64,000 bases of DNA from Gammaproteobacteria bacterium (GTDB lineage: Bacteria > Pseudomonadota > Gammaproteobacteria > UBA6429 > Thiohalophilaceae): contig JAOUNS010000001.1 of assembly GCA_029880855.1 (NCBI GenBank), forward strand, positions 496,001-560,000, in the 5' to 3' direction. The notes below the pieces were generated by a model, which saw only the letters and a program-made list of their open reading frames with translations, made no database searches and was not told where the DNA came from. Shown here in pieces: positions 52,007 through 62,434 of the stretch. The position numbers were made by a program, and so were the translations under genes. How positions within the stretch are numbered: the stretch's first letter is position 1; every line of letters begins with the position of its first letter.

Positions 52007-53269
52007 ATGACAAAAACCAAACCATGGCTATACCTGTCGTGTGTTTTTTTGTTGAGCATGAATGTCCATGCCCAAAGTCTGACTCTGCCCTTCTCCACCG
52101 AGGTGGAACTCACGGCTGACATCACGCCGGGCAAGGGCAAGGTGGTATTGCTCTGGCTGCCTTCCGAGCATGGACCGCAAGCCGGCGATGCACAACTGGT
52201 CAAAGCCCTGGGCAAATCCGGTATTGAAGTCTGGCGCATCGATCTGTTTGAGGCCAACTTCCTGCCTGTCTCCGCCGGCAGCCTGGATCAAATCCCGGCC
52301 GAACAGGTCGGTTTCCTGATCAGTGATGCCCACAAGCGCACCGGCAAGACGGTGTTTATCTTTACCAGCGGTCGCGGTGTGATACCGGTTTTGCGTGGCG
52401 CACGTCACTGGCAAAAACAACACGCGGCAACCAATGCATTGCGGGGTGTGATTCTGCAAAACCCCAAATTCTATGAAGAGACACCGGATCCGGGTGAAGA
52501 AGGCAAGTTGATGCCCATCGTCTCCGCCACCAACCTGCCGATCTATATCCTGCAACCGGATCTCTCGCCCTGGTTCTGGAAACTGCCGCAACCGGTGGCG
52601 GCGCTGGAACAGGGGGGCAGTGATGTGTTCGTACAACGTTTAAAAGGTGTCCGCGGTCGTTATCATTATCGGCCTGATGCCAATGCCTTCGAGCAAGGTT
52701 TTACCAACACACTCCCGGCACTCATCCGTCAGGCCGCCTGGTTGCTGGATACGCTACCGGCCACTACCCGTCAGGCCGTACAACATATCGAAGCCGCACC
52801 GCCGGTCCGCATCGGCAAAAAAGATCATGCACTGACGAAATATAAAAGTGATCCCACCCCGCCGCCCCTGATCCTGCCTGATCTGCATGGCAAACCGGTG
52901 GATCTGCGGCAGTTGCGCGGCGAGGTGTTATTGGTCAACTTCTGGGCCAGCTGGTGTCCGCCCTGCGTGCAGGAGATGCCTTCCATGGAGCGACTGGCCA
53001 AACACTTCAAGGGCAAACCCTTCCGTATCCTGGCGGTGAACATGGCGGAAGACAAACAGACCATCAACAACTTTATCCGCAACAAGGTGCGTGTCAATTT
53101 TCCCATTCTGCTGGATCAGGATGGCAAGGCATTGCGCGAGTGGCGCGTATTCGCCTTTCCCACCAGTTATGTGGTTGATCGAGAGGGTCGCATTCGTTAT
53201 GCGGTGTTCGGCAGTATCGAATGGGACAGCAAGGACGTGATTGCCAAACTGACCGCATTGCAAGAATAA
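52007..53269 (+). CDS. TlpA-like thioredoxin fused to a hydrolase-like N-terminal domain
   Basis: A 420-residue periplasmic protein. ATG 52007 starts a signal peptide ending near VHAQS; the frame to 51875 overlaps the divergent gene. Residues about 25-255 form an alpha/beta domain with HKRTGKTVFIFTSGRGVIPVLRGAR and LQNPKFYEETPD that recalls AcvB/VirJ or DUF3530-like hydrolase relatives; a nucleophile elbow is not clear. The C-terminal 150 residues are a TlpA/ResA-type thioredoxin with active site WASWCPPC and FAFPTSYVVDREG containing the cis-Pro. It is expected to do disulfide or thiol reduction. This combination is unusual. Confidence 0.85.
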   Translation: MTKTKPWLYLSCVFLLSMNVHAQSLTLPFSTEVELTADITPGKGKVVLLWLPSEHGPQAGDAQLVKALGKSGIEVWRIDLFEANFLPVSAGSLDQIPAEQVGFLISDAHKRTGKTVFIFTSGRGVIPVLRGARHWQKQHAATNALRGVILQNPKFYEETPDPGEEGKLMPIVSATNLPIYILQPDLSPWFWKLPQPVAALEQGGSDVFVQRLKGVRGRYHYRPDANAFEQGFTNTLPALIRQAAWLLDTLPATTRQAVQHIEAAPPVRIGKKDHALTKYKSDPTPPPLILPDLHGKPVDLRQLRGEVLLVNFWASWCPPCVQEMPSMERLAKHFKGKPFRILAVNMAEDKQTINNFIRNKVRVNFPILLDQDGKALREWRVFAFPTSYVVDREGRIRYAVFGSIEWDSKDVIAKLTALQE

Positions 53270-53394
53270 ACCGCAACACGATCGAACCCGTCAAACCGCT
53301 GTACCTCAACCAGAGCTTAATGTATAACTGAGCGATGCCTTCTCGCTTTCTTGCCGGCATTCTCCAACCTGCTCAACAGTATCGGTGAACCTGT

Positions 53395-54576
53395 ATGGAT
53401 ACCAACCCTGACTATTGGAAAATTCGTTTCGGACAATTATTTCAGGCAGCATTGCAGGACAGCGGTAAACGTCTGGAAGATCATCTCTATTTCTGGCCCG
53501 ACGACTTGGCGCTGGATGTGAAGGAAGAACGCAGCTATGACGCCATTAATCTGAATTTACAGCGGGATACCTGTCAGCAACACTTCGGCACAACACAGCC
53601 GATCCCGGCCATGCCGGCGATCGCCGCCGGCTGGGATGTGACTATCGTCATCGTCCCCGGCATTGGCCACCATGTGCTGGAAAACAAGGTGCTGGAACAG
53701 GAGATCGCCTGGTTGCACAGTCAGGGGCAGAAAGTGATCTATGCCTACTATGATGAATCATTTGAAAGTGTCGATGATTGCGCCCAAAGCCTGTATGAAA
53801 ATAATTTTAAGGAGAGTACCGATACCGACAAGCTGGTGTTTATCAGCTTCAGCAAGGGTTGCCCCATTACCATGGCCCTGCTCACCAATGATGATTACCT
53901 TGCAGTGCGCCGGCGCACCCTGGCGCTGGTGGCGCTCTCCTCACCGATTCGCGGCACCCGACTGGCCGAGTCATGGCTGGCCCGTCTGTCGCTGAAAATT
54001 CTCAGTGCCTATAAACGTTATCTCAGCAAGGTGATGCGGCGCGGCATTCCTCTCATGGGCAGGCTGATTGGCAAAATGATCCTGTTTTTTAAACCGTCGC
54101 GTGACAAAGACTGGCAAACCACACTGGACAAAGTTCTCGATATCGAAGACGAGATCACCGATCTGCCGGAGGGCATAAAAGGCCTGACCCGACAGGCCTC
54201 GACCCGGCGCTTTGCCCGCGTCACCATTGACCCCGCAATCCGGCTGTTTACCCTGTCGGCGGTTCATCCCCCCACCGCACTGCGGCACAAGGCAGGCAAT
54301 AATCCCGATAAACTGTTTCTCTACTACTTTGGTATGCCGCTGTATATGCATACCGTTTTTTGCGACAGCCAGGTCAGTCTGCCGGAAAGCCGTTTTTTTC
54401 CGGCCAACGGGCCATACCATGATCTCGGCATTGTACGTGCTGATCACTGGGGACTGACCATGGATCGTGTCTTTCCCGCCAGCCCGTCGGATCCCTTTCC
54501 CCGTCGTGAGATGGTCTGGGCGATCTGCGCGGTATTACATGAGTATTTACAGGGTAATCACCTTAGCGCTGAGTAA
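53395..54576 (+). CDS. Alpha/beta-hydrolase-like protein of unknown function
   Basis: A 393-residue soluble protein. The segment IVIVPGIGHHVLENK (about 84-98) recalls the oxyanion loop of hydrolases, SFSKGCPITMAL (about 153-164) a nucleophile elbow (SxSKG rather than GxSxG) and ADHWGLTMDRV (about 352-362) the His-containing turn. The C-terminal part is unassigned. Whether it is enzymatically active is uncertain. It is followed after 90 bases by a membrane protein gene. Confidence 0.65.
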   Translation: MDTNPDYWKIRFGQLFQAALQDSGKRLEDHLYFWPDDLALDVKEERSYDAINLNLQRDTCQQHFGTTQPIPAMPAIAAGWDVTIVIVPGIGHHVLENKVLEQEIAWLHSQGQKVIYAYYDESFESVDDCAQSLYENNFKESTDTDKLVFISFSKGCPITMALLTNDDYLAVRRRTLALVALSSPIRGTRLAESWLARLSLKILSAYKRYLSKVMRRGIPLMGRLIGKMILFFKPSRDKDWQTTLDKVLDIEDEITDLPEGIKGLTRQASTRRFARVTIDPAIRLFTLSAVHPPTALRHKAGNNPDKLFLYYFGMPLYMHTVFCDSQVSLPESRFFPANGPYHDLGIVRADHWGLTMDRVFPASPSDPFPRREMVWAICAVLHEYLQGNHLSAE

Positions 54577-54666
54577 CACTACGATCGACTGCGCTGTTTC
54601 GTGACAAACAACACAGAGTAAAGAATCCGCTAAAGGAAAATCCGTGTTCGTTCGATACCCATAGAT

Positions 54667-55284
54667 ATGGCCACTACTGATCGACAACAAGAACTCATCT
54701 GGCAAAGTTACGCTGAACTTGGCGCCATGGAACGACACATCCACGGCATACAGGCCCGTTGCCGCATGCTGGCCTCGGTCTGGCTATTGGCCGCCTTTGC
54801 CGGACTGGGATTTGTGTTGTCGGAAAACCTGAATGTCCATATTCCCAATGAATTTATTATTACCGGCATCAGCATTGGTTGCCTGTGCGGGATATTTATC
54901 CTCTGGGTGCTGGATCAGGCGGTTTATCATCGCCAGCTGTGCTGGATTGTGGCCGAAGCGATCCTGCTGGAAGAAAAACACACCTGGTTGCCCAATCTGC
55001 GGATCGGCAAGGCGGAACATCCGGGCAATCCCAATCAACCACCACAAATGATCTGGTTTTACATCGCCAAGGCGACGATCCTGTTGCTGCTTGGTTCACT
55101 CAGTCTGGGCACCTGGCTGTTTAAACACCACCCGGATGGTTTGGTCGGGTTTATGGTCTTTTATATTTTGTTAATGAGCCTTATCATTAACGTCATGTAT
55201 ATTTTCACCCACCGACCCGTCGTGCATGATGCCCTGCGTCGCAAGAGTGCACGCCGCAAACCAAAACTCCGTGTCGCTAATTAA
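54667..55284 (+). CDS. Four-helix membrane protein, unknown function
   Basis: A 205-residue protein with membrane segments at about 35-52, 64-83, 135-153 and 158-178, and long cytoplasmic ends rich in charged residues (RRKSARRKPKLRVAN at the C-terminus). No family recognised. It overlaps the SirB2 gene, suggesting coupled expression. Confidence 0.7.
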   Translation: MATTDRQQELIWQSYAELGAMERHIHGIQARCRMLASVWLLAAFAGLGFVLSENLNVHIPNEFIITGISIGCLCGIFILWVLDQAVYHRQLCWIVAEAILLEEKHTWLPNLRIGKAEHPGNPNQPPQMIWFYIAKATILLLLGSLSLGTWLFKHHPDGLVGFMVFYILLMSLIINVMYIFTHRPVVHDALRRKSARRKPKLRVAN

Positions 55285-55648
55285 GCTCATTCATATTACC
55301 ACGGTGCTGATCTCGATCAGCGGCTTTGTCCTGCGCGGTATCTTGCTGTTGCGCGATTCACCGATTATGCGGCAACGCTGGATTAAAATTGTTCCTCATA
55401 TCAATGACACCATCCTGCTGGTCACCGGTATCACGCTGGCTGTTTCCATTCAGCAATATCCGTTTGTCCACGGCTGGCTCACCGCCAAGGTCATCGCCTT
55501 GCTGGTCTATATCGGGCTTGGCTTTATGACGATTCGCTTTGCCCACAACAAACAACAACGTCTCATCACCTGGCTGGCGGCGATCCTGGTGTTTGCCTAT
55601 ATGCTGGGCGTGGCCCACACACGACAGGCCTTCTTTTTCCTCTCCTGA
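55271..55648 (+). CDS. SirB2-family membrane protein
   Basis: A 125-residue protein starting at GTG 55271, 14 bases inside the end of the previous gene; a longer ATG start at 55226 is possible. Four membrane segments and the SirB2 signature patterns LIHITTVLISISGFVLRG, RWIKIVPHINDTILLVTGI and QQYPFVHGWLTAKVIALLVY fit the family throughout. The role of SirB2 is poorly defined. Confidence 0.9.
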   Translation: MSLIKLIHITTVLISISGFVLRGILLLRDSPIMRQRWIKIVPHINDTILLVTGITLAVSIQQYPFVHGWLTAKVIALLVYIGLGFMTIRFAHNKQQRLITWLAAILVFAYMLGVAHTRQAFFFLS

Positions 55649-55761
55649 TCCCTTCCCGGTTACGCATAGCCGTAATTTGCCTGCACTGTTCATTCCTTGT
55701 ATGATGATTCATCCGTTCTGCTTATTACATCCATCAGGATAACATCTGGAAGGAATCAGAC

Positions 55762-56379
55762 ATGCGCCATCACAAACATTTACTGTCAACAATCCTCCTG
55801 CTGATTGTCACCGGTCTGCCCGACGTCGTTTTCGCTGATTCCATCTATACATTCAAACCCGGCGCGTTACGCTGGGATGACACCAGCTTCGTTTACGGGA
55901 ATAACAAGCTGAAGCTCAGCGATGATTTTTCAGATACGGGGTTTGGTTTTGATGCCACTTATCGGATCAATAATAATCTGGCGCTGGGTATTGAGCTTTT
56001 ATATACGGATAAGCGAATTGTTCAGAACACCAATCTGTTAACCAGTTTGCCGGAAACCACACCCGGCTATATCAATGTTTATCACACCACGTTGTTTGCC
56101 AAATACTTCATCGGCGACAGCGAAGCTTTTATGCCCTATCTCTTTCTGGGGCTGGGTGGCAGTCGGATCAGCATCCACAGCACCCCGAATGTGATCATGC
56201 ACGGTGATACCTATATGGCGGGTTTTGGCAGCTACATCCCTGTAGGGAAAATTTTCGGTTTGAACTACACCTTGTTGCTGGAGTACAAGCGCGGCTATTT
56301 CGCGGCTGATAATGAGTACGGGTTTAAGCTGAAAAACCGTGAAGACTTCCTGCATCTCGGCATCGGTGTGATCTATTAA
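55762..56379 (+). CDS. OmpW-family outer-membrane protein
   Basis: A 205-residue protein with a signal peptide ending VVFADS. The mature part is an eight-strand type beta-barrel pattern: alternating aromatic strands, NNLALGIELLYTDKR, AFMPYLFLGLGGS, and ending in LHLGIGVIY with a terminal Tyr. Size matches OmpW (about 190 mature). Forms a narrow hydrophobic channel. GGAAGG sits about 10 bases upstream. It overlaps the convergent aroE by 4 bases. Confidence 0.85.
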   Translation: MRHHKHLLSTILLLIVTGLPDVVFADSIYTFKPGALRWDDTSFVYGNNKLKLSDDFSDTGFGFDATYRINNNLALGIELLYTDKRIVQNTNLLTSLPETTPGYINVYHTTLFAKYFIGDSEAFMPYLFLGLGGSRISIHSTPNVIMHGDTYMAGFGSYIPVGKIFGLNYTLLLEYKRGYFAADNEYGFKLKNREDFLHLGIGVIY

Positions 56380-57227
56380 CCTGCCATTTCCTGTCGCAGC
56401 TTGTCGATCACCGGCCGTGTCTCCGGCCGCACATCGCGCCAGAGCAAAAACGACTCGGCCGCCTGTTCCACCAGCATACCCAGTCCATCCAGTACACTCA
56501 CTGCACCTTTTGACGCGGCCCATTGCATAAAGGTGGTGGGTTTGGCGCCATACATCATGTCATAGCAACAGGCATTGCTGCCGAGGATGTCGTCCGGCAA
56601 GGGTGGCAGGTCACCCTGCAGGCTGGCGGCGGTGGCGTTGATCACCACATCAAACTGTTGCCCCTCTAATTCGGCAAAACCACAACCATGCACGTTCCCC
56701 AGATCGGCAAAGGTCTCGGCCAGCTCAACCGCACGATCCACCGTGCGATTGGCGATGGTGATGCCGGCCGGGCCTTGTGCCAGTAAAGGCGCGAGCACAC
56801 CGCGTGATGCGCCGCCCGCCCCCATCAGTAGAATCGACTTGCCTTGCAGTGCAATATGGTTGTTGACGGTCAGGTCCTGCACCAAACCAACACCATCCGT
56901 GTTATCGCCATACAAGGTCTTGCCATCGAATTTTATGGTATTCACGGCACCGGCCCGTTCCGCACGCTCACTGCGTTCATTGACCAGCGCCCAGGCCTCT
57001 TGTTTGAACGGCACAGTAATGTTGAGCCCCTTGCCACCGGCCGCATCGAAGTTGCCCACGGCCTGGGGGAAACCGCCCGGATCGACCTGAATGGCGGTGT
57101 ATTCGAGACGCTGACCGGTTTGCGCGGCAAACATGCTGTGGATATGCGGTGATTTGCTGTGGCTGATGGGATTCCCCATCACCGCATATTGATCCTTGCG
57201 TTGATCAAAATCGAAAATGTCAGACAT
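56376..57227 (-). CDS. aroE: Shikimate dehydrogenase
   Basis: A 283-residue protein matching AroE (272 in E. coli) with a short N-terminal extension. Substrate motif VMGNPISHSKSPHIHSMF is at 16-33, the Lys in LNITVPFKQEAW about residue 69, the Asp of GDNTDGVGLV (about 106), and the NADP-binding GAGGASRGVL (about 136). Catalyses NADPH-dependent reduction of 3-dehydroshikimate in aromatic amino-acid synthesis. GGAGGAA lies 8 bases before the ATG. Core housekeeping gene. Confidence 0.96.
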   Translation of the reverse strand: MSDIFDFDQRKDQYAVMGNPISHSKSPHIHSMFAAQTGQRLEYTAIQVDPGGFPQAVGNFDAAGGKGLNITVPFKQEAWALVNERSERAERAGAVNTIKFDGKTLYGDNTDGVGLVQDLTVNNHIALQGKSILLMGAGGASRGVLAPLLAQGPAGITIANRTVDRAVELAETFADLGNVHGCGFAELEGQQFDVVINATAASLQGDLPPLPDDILGSNACCYDMMYGAKPTTFMQWAASKGAVSVLDGLGMLVEQAAESFLLWRDVRPETRPVIDKLRQEMAG

Positions 57228-57309
57228 GCAATGTTCCTCCGGCGAATGCGGCCCGCCGCGCCGCCTTGCGGATGCGGCAGGGCGGTGCGGAAAAAACCAT
57301 TATAGCCTG

Positions 57310-58563
57310 TTAAAGGAAAATGCCTTTAAAGGTAAAGAAGAAGATAATGGACATGATGGCGCCGGCCGGCAGGGTGACAATCCAGGAGAGGAAAATGGTC
57401 TGCACCACATTCATGTTTAAGGCGCCGATCCCTCGCGCCAGCCCCACACCCAGTACCGCACCAACCAGCGTATGTGTGGTGGAGATGGGCAGACCGGTTC
57501 CGGAGGCCACGACAACGGTGGTGGCTGCTGACAGTTCACAGGCAAAACCACGGCTGGGGGTCAGGTCGGTAATGTGTTTGCCAACCGTTGCAATTACTCG
57601 TCGTCCATACATCAGCAAGCCGGCCACGATACCACCGCCGCCGATTAACAGGATCCAGCTCGGCAATGCCGACTTCTGGCCAATCTGGCCGCCGCTTTCC
57701 ACCACACTGATGACGGCCGCCATTGGGCCGATCGCGTTGGCCACGTCATTGGAACCATGGGCGAAGGCCATACCGCAGGCCGTCACCACCATCAGGATAC
57801 CGAATACCTTTTCAACATTGGCAAAATGGAAATCACGATCTGCATTGGGATCGATTTTCAGCCTGCGAATCGCCACAATTCCGATGCTCATGATAATTAA
57901 GCCTGCCAAAACAGCGAAACCGTAGCTCTGCAGTGTGGAGAGATTCAAACCGACATGCTTCAAACCCTTGAACATGGTGACCAGGGCAATAACGAAACCG
58001 GCCAAAAAGATATATATCGGTACATATTTTTTTGCGTTGCCCAGTGGATCATCCGTGTTGAGAATGAATTTCTGCACACTGCGAAAGATCCAGTAGGAAA
58101 GCACACCCGCAATTGCCGGTGAAACCACCCAACTCATCACGATGGAACCCACCTGGCTCCATTTCACCGCATCAACACCGACACCGACTGCGGCAAAACC
58201 AACAATCGCACCGACGATGGTATGTGTGGTTGATACGGGCCAGCCATGGCGTGATGCCACAAATAACCAGATACCGGCCGCCAGCAGGGCCGCCAACATC
58301 CCGAAGACCAATAGCTCGGGGGTACCGGACAAGAGCTGGGCGTCCACGATGCCCTTGCGAATGGTCTTGGTGACCTGTCCGCCTGCCAAAAAGGCGCCGG
58401 CAAACTCGAAAATAGCGGCGATGATCACCGCCTGCTTGATGGTAATTGCCCCGGAACCGACGGAGGTTCCCATGGCATTGGCCACGTCATTTGCGCCAAT
58501 CCCCCAGGCCATGAATAACCCGAAGATACAGGCCATAACAACATAGGTCATTTCAAATTCCAC
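57310..58563 (-). CDS. Pit-family inorganic phosphate transporter
   Basis: A 417-residue membrane protein with the duplicated Pit signatures GANDVANAMGTSVGSGAI near the N-terminus and GSNDVANAIGPMAAV in the second half, about 10-12 membrane helices and internal GTGLPISTTHTLVGAVLG repeats. Low-affinity proton- or cation-coupled phosphate uptake. GTG 58563 is chosen because AGGAG lies 7 bases upstream; ATG 58551 is the alternative. It follows the DUF47 gene after 21 bases, a standard pairing. Confidence 0.95.
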   Translation of the reverse strand: MEFEMTYVVMACIFGLFMAWGIGANDVANAMGTSVGSGAITIKQAVIIAAIFEFAGAFLAGGQVTKTIRKGIVDAQLLSGTPELLVFGMLAALLAAGIWLFVASRHGWPVSTTHTIVGAIVGFAAVGVGVDAVKWSQVGSIVMSWVVSPAIAGVLSYWIFRSVQKFILNTDDPLGNAKKYVPIYIFLAGFVIALVTMFKGLKHVGLNLSTLQSYGFAVLAGLIIMSIGIVAIRRLKIDPNADRDFHFANVEKVFGILMVVTACGMAFAHGSNDVANAIGPMAAVISVVESGGQIGQKSALPSWILLIGGGGIVAGLLMYGRRVIATVGKHITDLTPSRGFACELSAATTVVVASGTGLPISTTHTLVGAVLGVGLARGIGALNMNVVQTIFLSWIVTLPAGAIMSIIFFFTFKGIFL

Positions 58564-58584
58564 GATAACTCCTCCCCTGAAAAA

Positions 58585-59262
58585 TCAGCGAGCCAACATG
58601 AGTTCGAGGCGACTGCCAACTCGTTGCGACAAATCACCCAGATCACCGATCCAGTCCAGTACCTTGTACATGAACATCACATCAACCGGTGGCAGGTCTT
58701 TTTCTACTTTGAATAATTCTGCACGGATTTTGACCTGGATTTTATCGGTGTCGGATTCGATCTCGTCGAGATGCTTGATCATGTCCTGCACCAGCTTTAT
58801 TTCGCTGCCGCCGAACCCGGTCTCGACCAGTTCATCCAGTTCATTGATGGCTTTTTGTGCCTGTTTGGAGGCATCGATGCAACGATTGACAAACTGGGGC
58901 ATATGGGCGCGCATACTTTCAGGAAAAGTCATTCTGCGACCGGTAATCAAGCCGGCAATATCTTTCGCCTTGTTGGCAATGTTGTCCTGCATACGCAACA
59001 CTTCCAGCAGGTCGCGGCGTGACACCGGCATAAACAGGCTTTTGGGTAGATGCAGACGCAGTTCGCGCTTGAGTTTGTCCGCCTCACGTTCAAGTCGGGC
59101 GATGGCGGCTTGTTGTTCCGCCGCTCTGGACCAGTCTTCCGCCAATGCCGCTTCGAAAAACGGCACCAGTTCGACGATACATGCCTGAACGCTTTCCATG
59201 TGTTGCTGAAGGGGACGAATGGGAGATGAGCCGAACAGGCTGGAGATAGTCGTTCTTGCCAT
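58585..59262 (-). CDS. DUF47/PhoU-like partner of the phosphate transporter
   Basis: A 225-residue all-helical protein of the DUF47 (TIGR00153) family: LFGSSPIRPLQQHMESV at the start, ERE-rich helices (ARLEREADKLKRELR), then two acidic metal-binding repeats (NIANKAKDIAGLI, HLDEIESDTDKIQ). Related to PhoU; thought to modulate Pit activity. First gene of the pair. Confidence 0.93.
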   Translation of the reverse strand: MARTTISSLFGSSPIRPLQQHMESVQACIVELVPFFEAALAEDWSRAAEQQAAIARLEREADKLKRELRLHLPKSLFMPVSRRDLLEVLRMQDNIANKAKDIAGLITGRRMTFPESMRAHMPQFVNRCIDASKQAQKAINELDELVETGFGGSEIKLVQDMIKHLDEIESDTDKIQVKIRAELFKVEKDLPPVDVMFMYKVLDWIGDLGDLSQRVGSRLELMLAR

Positions 59263-59452
59263 AGAAATTCCTCTTTGTTGACACTGCCGATCAGTATCTT
59301 TATTTATCTATGTCATCAAGTTGCGCGCAGTATAACCGCAAAGCCCGCTTTTACAAGAAATAATTTTACAACTTTATTGCAGCGCTAACTCTTTGAATTC
59401 AGGAAAATATTCAGGTTGATTATGCACGTCTAAAGAAGCAATTCATAATATA

Positions 59453-60532
<1,080 letters not shown>

Positions 60533-60616
60533 TTATCGTGCAGCGGGCTGTTAACCCGCCGGGACTGTGCATATACTTGAGTCAGGATTATGCAACATTG
60601 AACGGATAAAAACACC

Positions 60617-61300
60617 ATGCAGACACAGACCTACACCCACAGAATAATCCTGCCGTTACTGATCCTGGTATTTTCAGCCATCAGTGTACCGGTACAGGCA
60701 AACCCGAAAGACGCACTGAACCTGCTCATTCAGACACGCGATGAATTGTACACTGCGCTGAATAGTGATCGCGCCAAACTGAACGGCAATCACAAGGCCG
60801 TCCGTGAACTGGTGGAAAAATCCCTGCTACCCCATATCGACATTATCACGGCGTCAAAATGGGTATTGGGCAAACACTGGCGCAACTCCAGCAAGGAGCA
60901 AAAGATCCAGTTCATCAAACAGTTCCGTGAACTGCTGCTGACCTTCTATTCATCCGCCCTGGCTGAATATCTGGGAGAGAAAAAAGACGCGGTTTTTGAT
61001 CCCAAGGCCTTCTCATTCCAGCCGGTACGCGCCAAAGCCGGCGATACCGAAGTGACCATTCGCTCGGAACTGAAACCGGAGAGCGGCAAACCGCTGCCCG
61101 TACACTTTCACATGCACCTCACCGGCAAAGGCTGGAAGGTTTATGATGTTTCTGTGGAAGGCATCAGTGTCGTCACCACCTACCGCACCAGCTTCGGTAC
61201 CGAGATCGAACAAAAGGGACTGGACAGCCTGATCGCCTCACTCTCGGAAAAGAATAACAAGTTCCTCGCCCAGGCCGAGACCTCCGGGAAAAACAAATAG
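60617..61300 (+). CDS. MlaC-family periplasmic phospholipid-binding protein
   Basis: A 227-residue protein with a signal peptide ending VPVQA. Contains the MlaC/Ttg2D pattern: KALNLL-type N-terminal helices, LLPHIDIITASKWVLGKHWR (about 75-94), FRELLLTFYSSALAEYLG and the C-terminal LTGKGWKVYDVSVEGISVVTTYRTSF. It carries phospholipids between the outer- and inner-membrane Mla complexes. No mlaD/E/F genes are adjacent, so this is an isolated copy, possibly a paralogue. Its terminator lies inside the convergent TetR gene. Confidence 0.88.
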   Translation: MQTQTYTHRIILPLLILVFSAISVPVQANPKDALNLLIQTRDELYTALNSDRAKLNGNHKAVRELVEKSLLPHIDIITASKWVLGKHWRNSSKEQKIQFIKQFRELLLTFYSSALAEYLGEKKDAVFDPKAFSFQPVRAKAGDTEVTIRSELKPESGKPLPVHFHMHLTGKGWKVYDVSVEGISVVTTYRTSFGTEIEQKGLDSLIASLSEKNNKFLAQAETSGKNK

Positions 61301-61308
61301 CCTGTGCA

Positions 61309-61920
61309 TCAAGCTTCAGACAAGGGCTCAGCAGAGCCCTTTTTTTTGGCCTGCAACATGGCCGATACCGTCTGCCTGACACTCTTCAGCAGGCGGTTGC
61401 GTTGCACACCATTATCCAGCGCCCGCGCCACGGCCACCCCGCCGATCATCATGGCGGTGATCGCCGGCACCGTCTCCTCATCACAATCGGCATACCGGCT
61501 GACATAGGCATGCATGCGCTTGTTCATCCCGGCATAGACATCGGTATAGGCGCGACGGATCTCCGGCTCACGTACCGCTACATCTGTCGCCAGAAAGGCC
61601 AGCGGGCAAGGCAGATCAACCTCGGTAATATGTCGCCGATTTAAATAGAGACTGATGAGTTGTTCCACCCAATCCTGATCAGATATCTCTGCCGGTTTGG
61701 GCCGGGTAAAGACGGAAAAGGTTTTGGACTCGGTAATCGCCTCGGCATACAGCTGCTGTTTGCTCTCAAAGTGGGCATAAAATGCACCGCGGGTCAGCTC
61801 CGCATCGGCCATCACCTCGTCGATAGAGGTTTTTTCATAACCCTGATGGGAAAACAGCTTCACTGCACTCCTCAGGATACGCTCGCGGCTCTGTGCCTTG
61901 CGTTCTCCGCTATATCGCAT
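61309..61920 (-). CDS. TetR-family transcriptional regulator
   Basis: A 203-residue protein with an N-terminal HTH (about 8-55: RERILRSAVKLFSHQGYEKT, SIDEVMADAELTRGAFYAHF) and a helical ligand-binding domain. Divergent from the MAPEG/thioesterase gene pair, which it likely controls through the nearby palindrome. Its last ten codons (KKKGSAEPLSEA) overlap the terminator of the convergent mlaC-like gene. Confidence 0.93.
   Translation of the reverse strand: MRYSGERKAQSRERILRSAVKLFSHQGYEKTSIDEVMADAELTRGAFYAHFESKQQLYAEAITESKTFSVFTRPKPAEISDQDWVEQLISLYLNRRHITEVDLPCPLAFLATDVAVREPEIRRAYTDVYAGMNKRMHAYVSRYADCDEETVPAITAMMIGGVAVARALDNGVQRNRLLKSVRQTVSAMLQAKKKGSAEPLSEA
61322..61347 (+). terminator. Terminator of the mlaC-like gene inside the TetR coding end
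   Basis: AAGGGCTC (61322-61329), AGCA loop, GAGCCCTT (61334-61341), then T to 61347. On the minus strand the same DNA encodes KKGSAEPLS of the TetR protein, so one sequence has both jobs. Confidence 0.85.
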
Positions 61921-61949
61921 GGTGACAATTCCTTAATATGATGTTGAAC

Positions 61950-61971
61950 ATACTATAAACATCGCTAGTAT
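61950..61971. promoter_or_regulatory. Candidate TetR operator
   Basis: ATACTA and TAGTAT arms (61950-61955 and 61966-61971) separated by 10 bases in the 84-base gap between the TetR gene and the MAPEG gene. Arm length and spacing fit a TetR-type dimer site. Confidence 0.5.
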
Positions 61972-62004
61972 AGGCATCGTTACCCGCAACCGAAAGGGCA
62001 TCTT

Positions 62005-62427
62005 ATGCAATCTGCACAAATCCTCTACCCGATCTTTGCCATGGTCCTGATCACCGTAGTACTGGGCTTTAACATGTTACGGCTGCGTTTTCGGGCCGTG
62101 CGCCAGGATGGGCTCCATGCCGGTTACTTTCTCTACAATCGCGGCGCCAAACCACCGGAATACCTGCTGCGCAGTGAACAGCACTTCACCAATTTGTTCG
62201 AAACACCCATGCTGTTTTATGTGGTGGTCATCCTGGCCTATGTCACACAGCATACCGATGCAATCAATATCACACTGGCCTGGTTGTTCGTGGCCAGCCG
62301 CCTGCTGCACGCCTGGCAACATCTCGGCTATAACACCCTCACCTGGCGGCGACGGACGTTTTTGGCAACGATCATTATCCTGATCGTCTTCTGGAGCAGG
62401 TTATTCATCCAGCTAATCACACAATGA
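62005..62427 (+). CDS. MAPEG-family membrane protein
   Basis: A 140-residue protein with four membrane helices and the MAPEG pattern: NRGAKPPEYLLRSEQHFTNLFETPMLFYV (about 46-74, containing the conserved ERxxxAxxNxxE-like stretch as RSEQHFTNLFE) and ASRLLHAWQHLGYNT (about 97-111). MAPEG proteins are glutathione- or eicosanoid-related enzymes or peroxidases; the bacterial role is unclear. The thioesterase gene follows after 7 bases. Confidence 0.88.
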   Translation: MQSAQILYPIFAMVLITVVLGFNMLRLRFRAVRQDGLHAGYFLYNRGAKPPEYLLRSEQHFTNLFETPMLFYVVVILAYVTQHTDAINITLAWLFVASRLLHAWQHLGYNTLTWRRRTFLATIIILIVFWSRLFIQLITQ

Positions 62428-62434
62428 GGCAAGC

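Noticed and set aside
50881-52119. 412-codon plus-strand frame opposite the rubredoxin-reductase-like gene
   Set aside because: Antisense to a gene with clear FAD/NAD motifs; translation is rich in His and Gly and has no domain.
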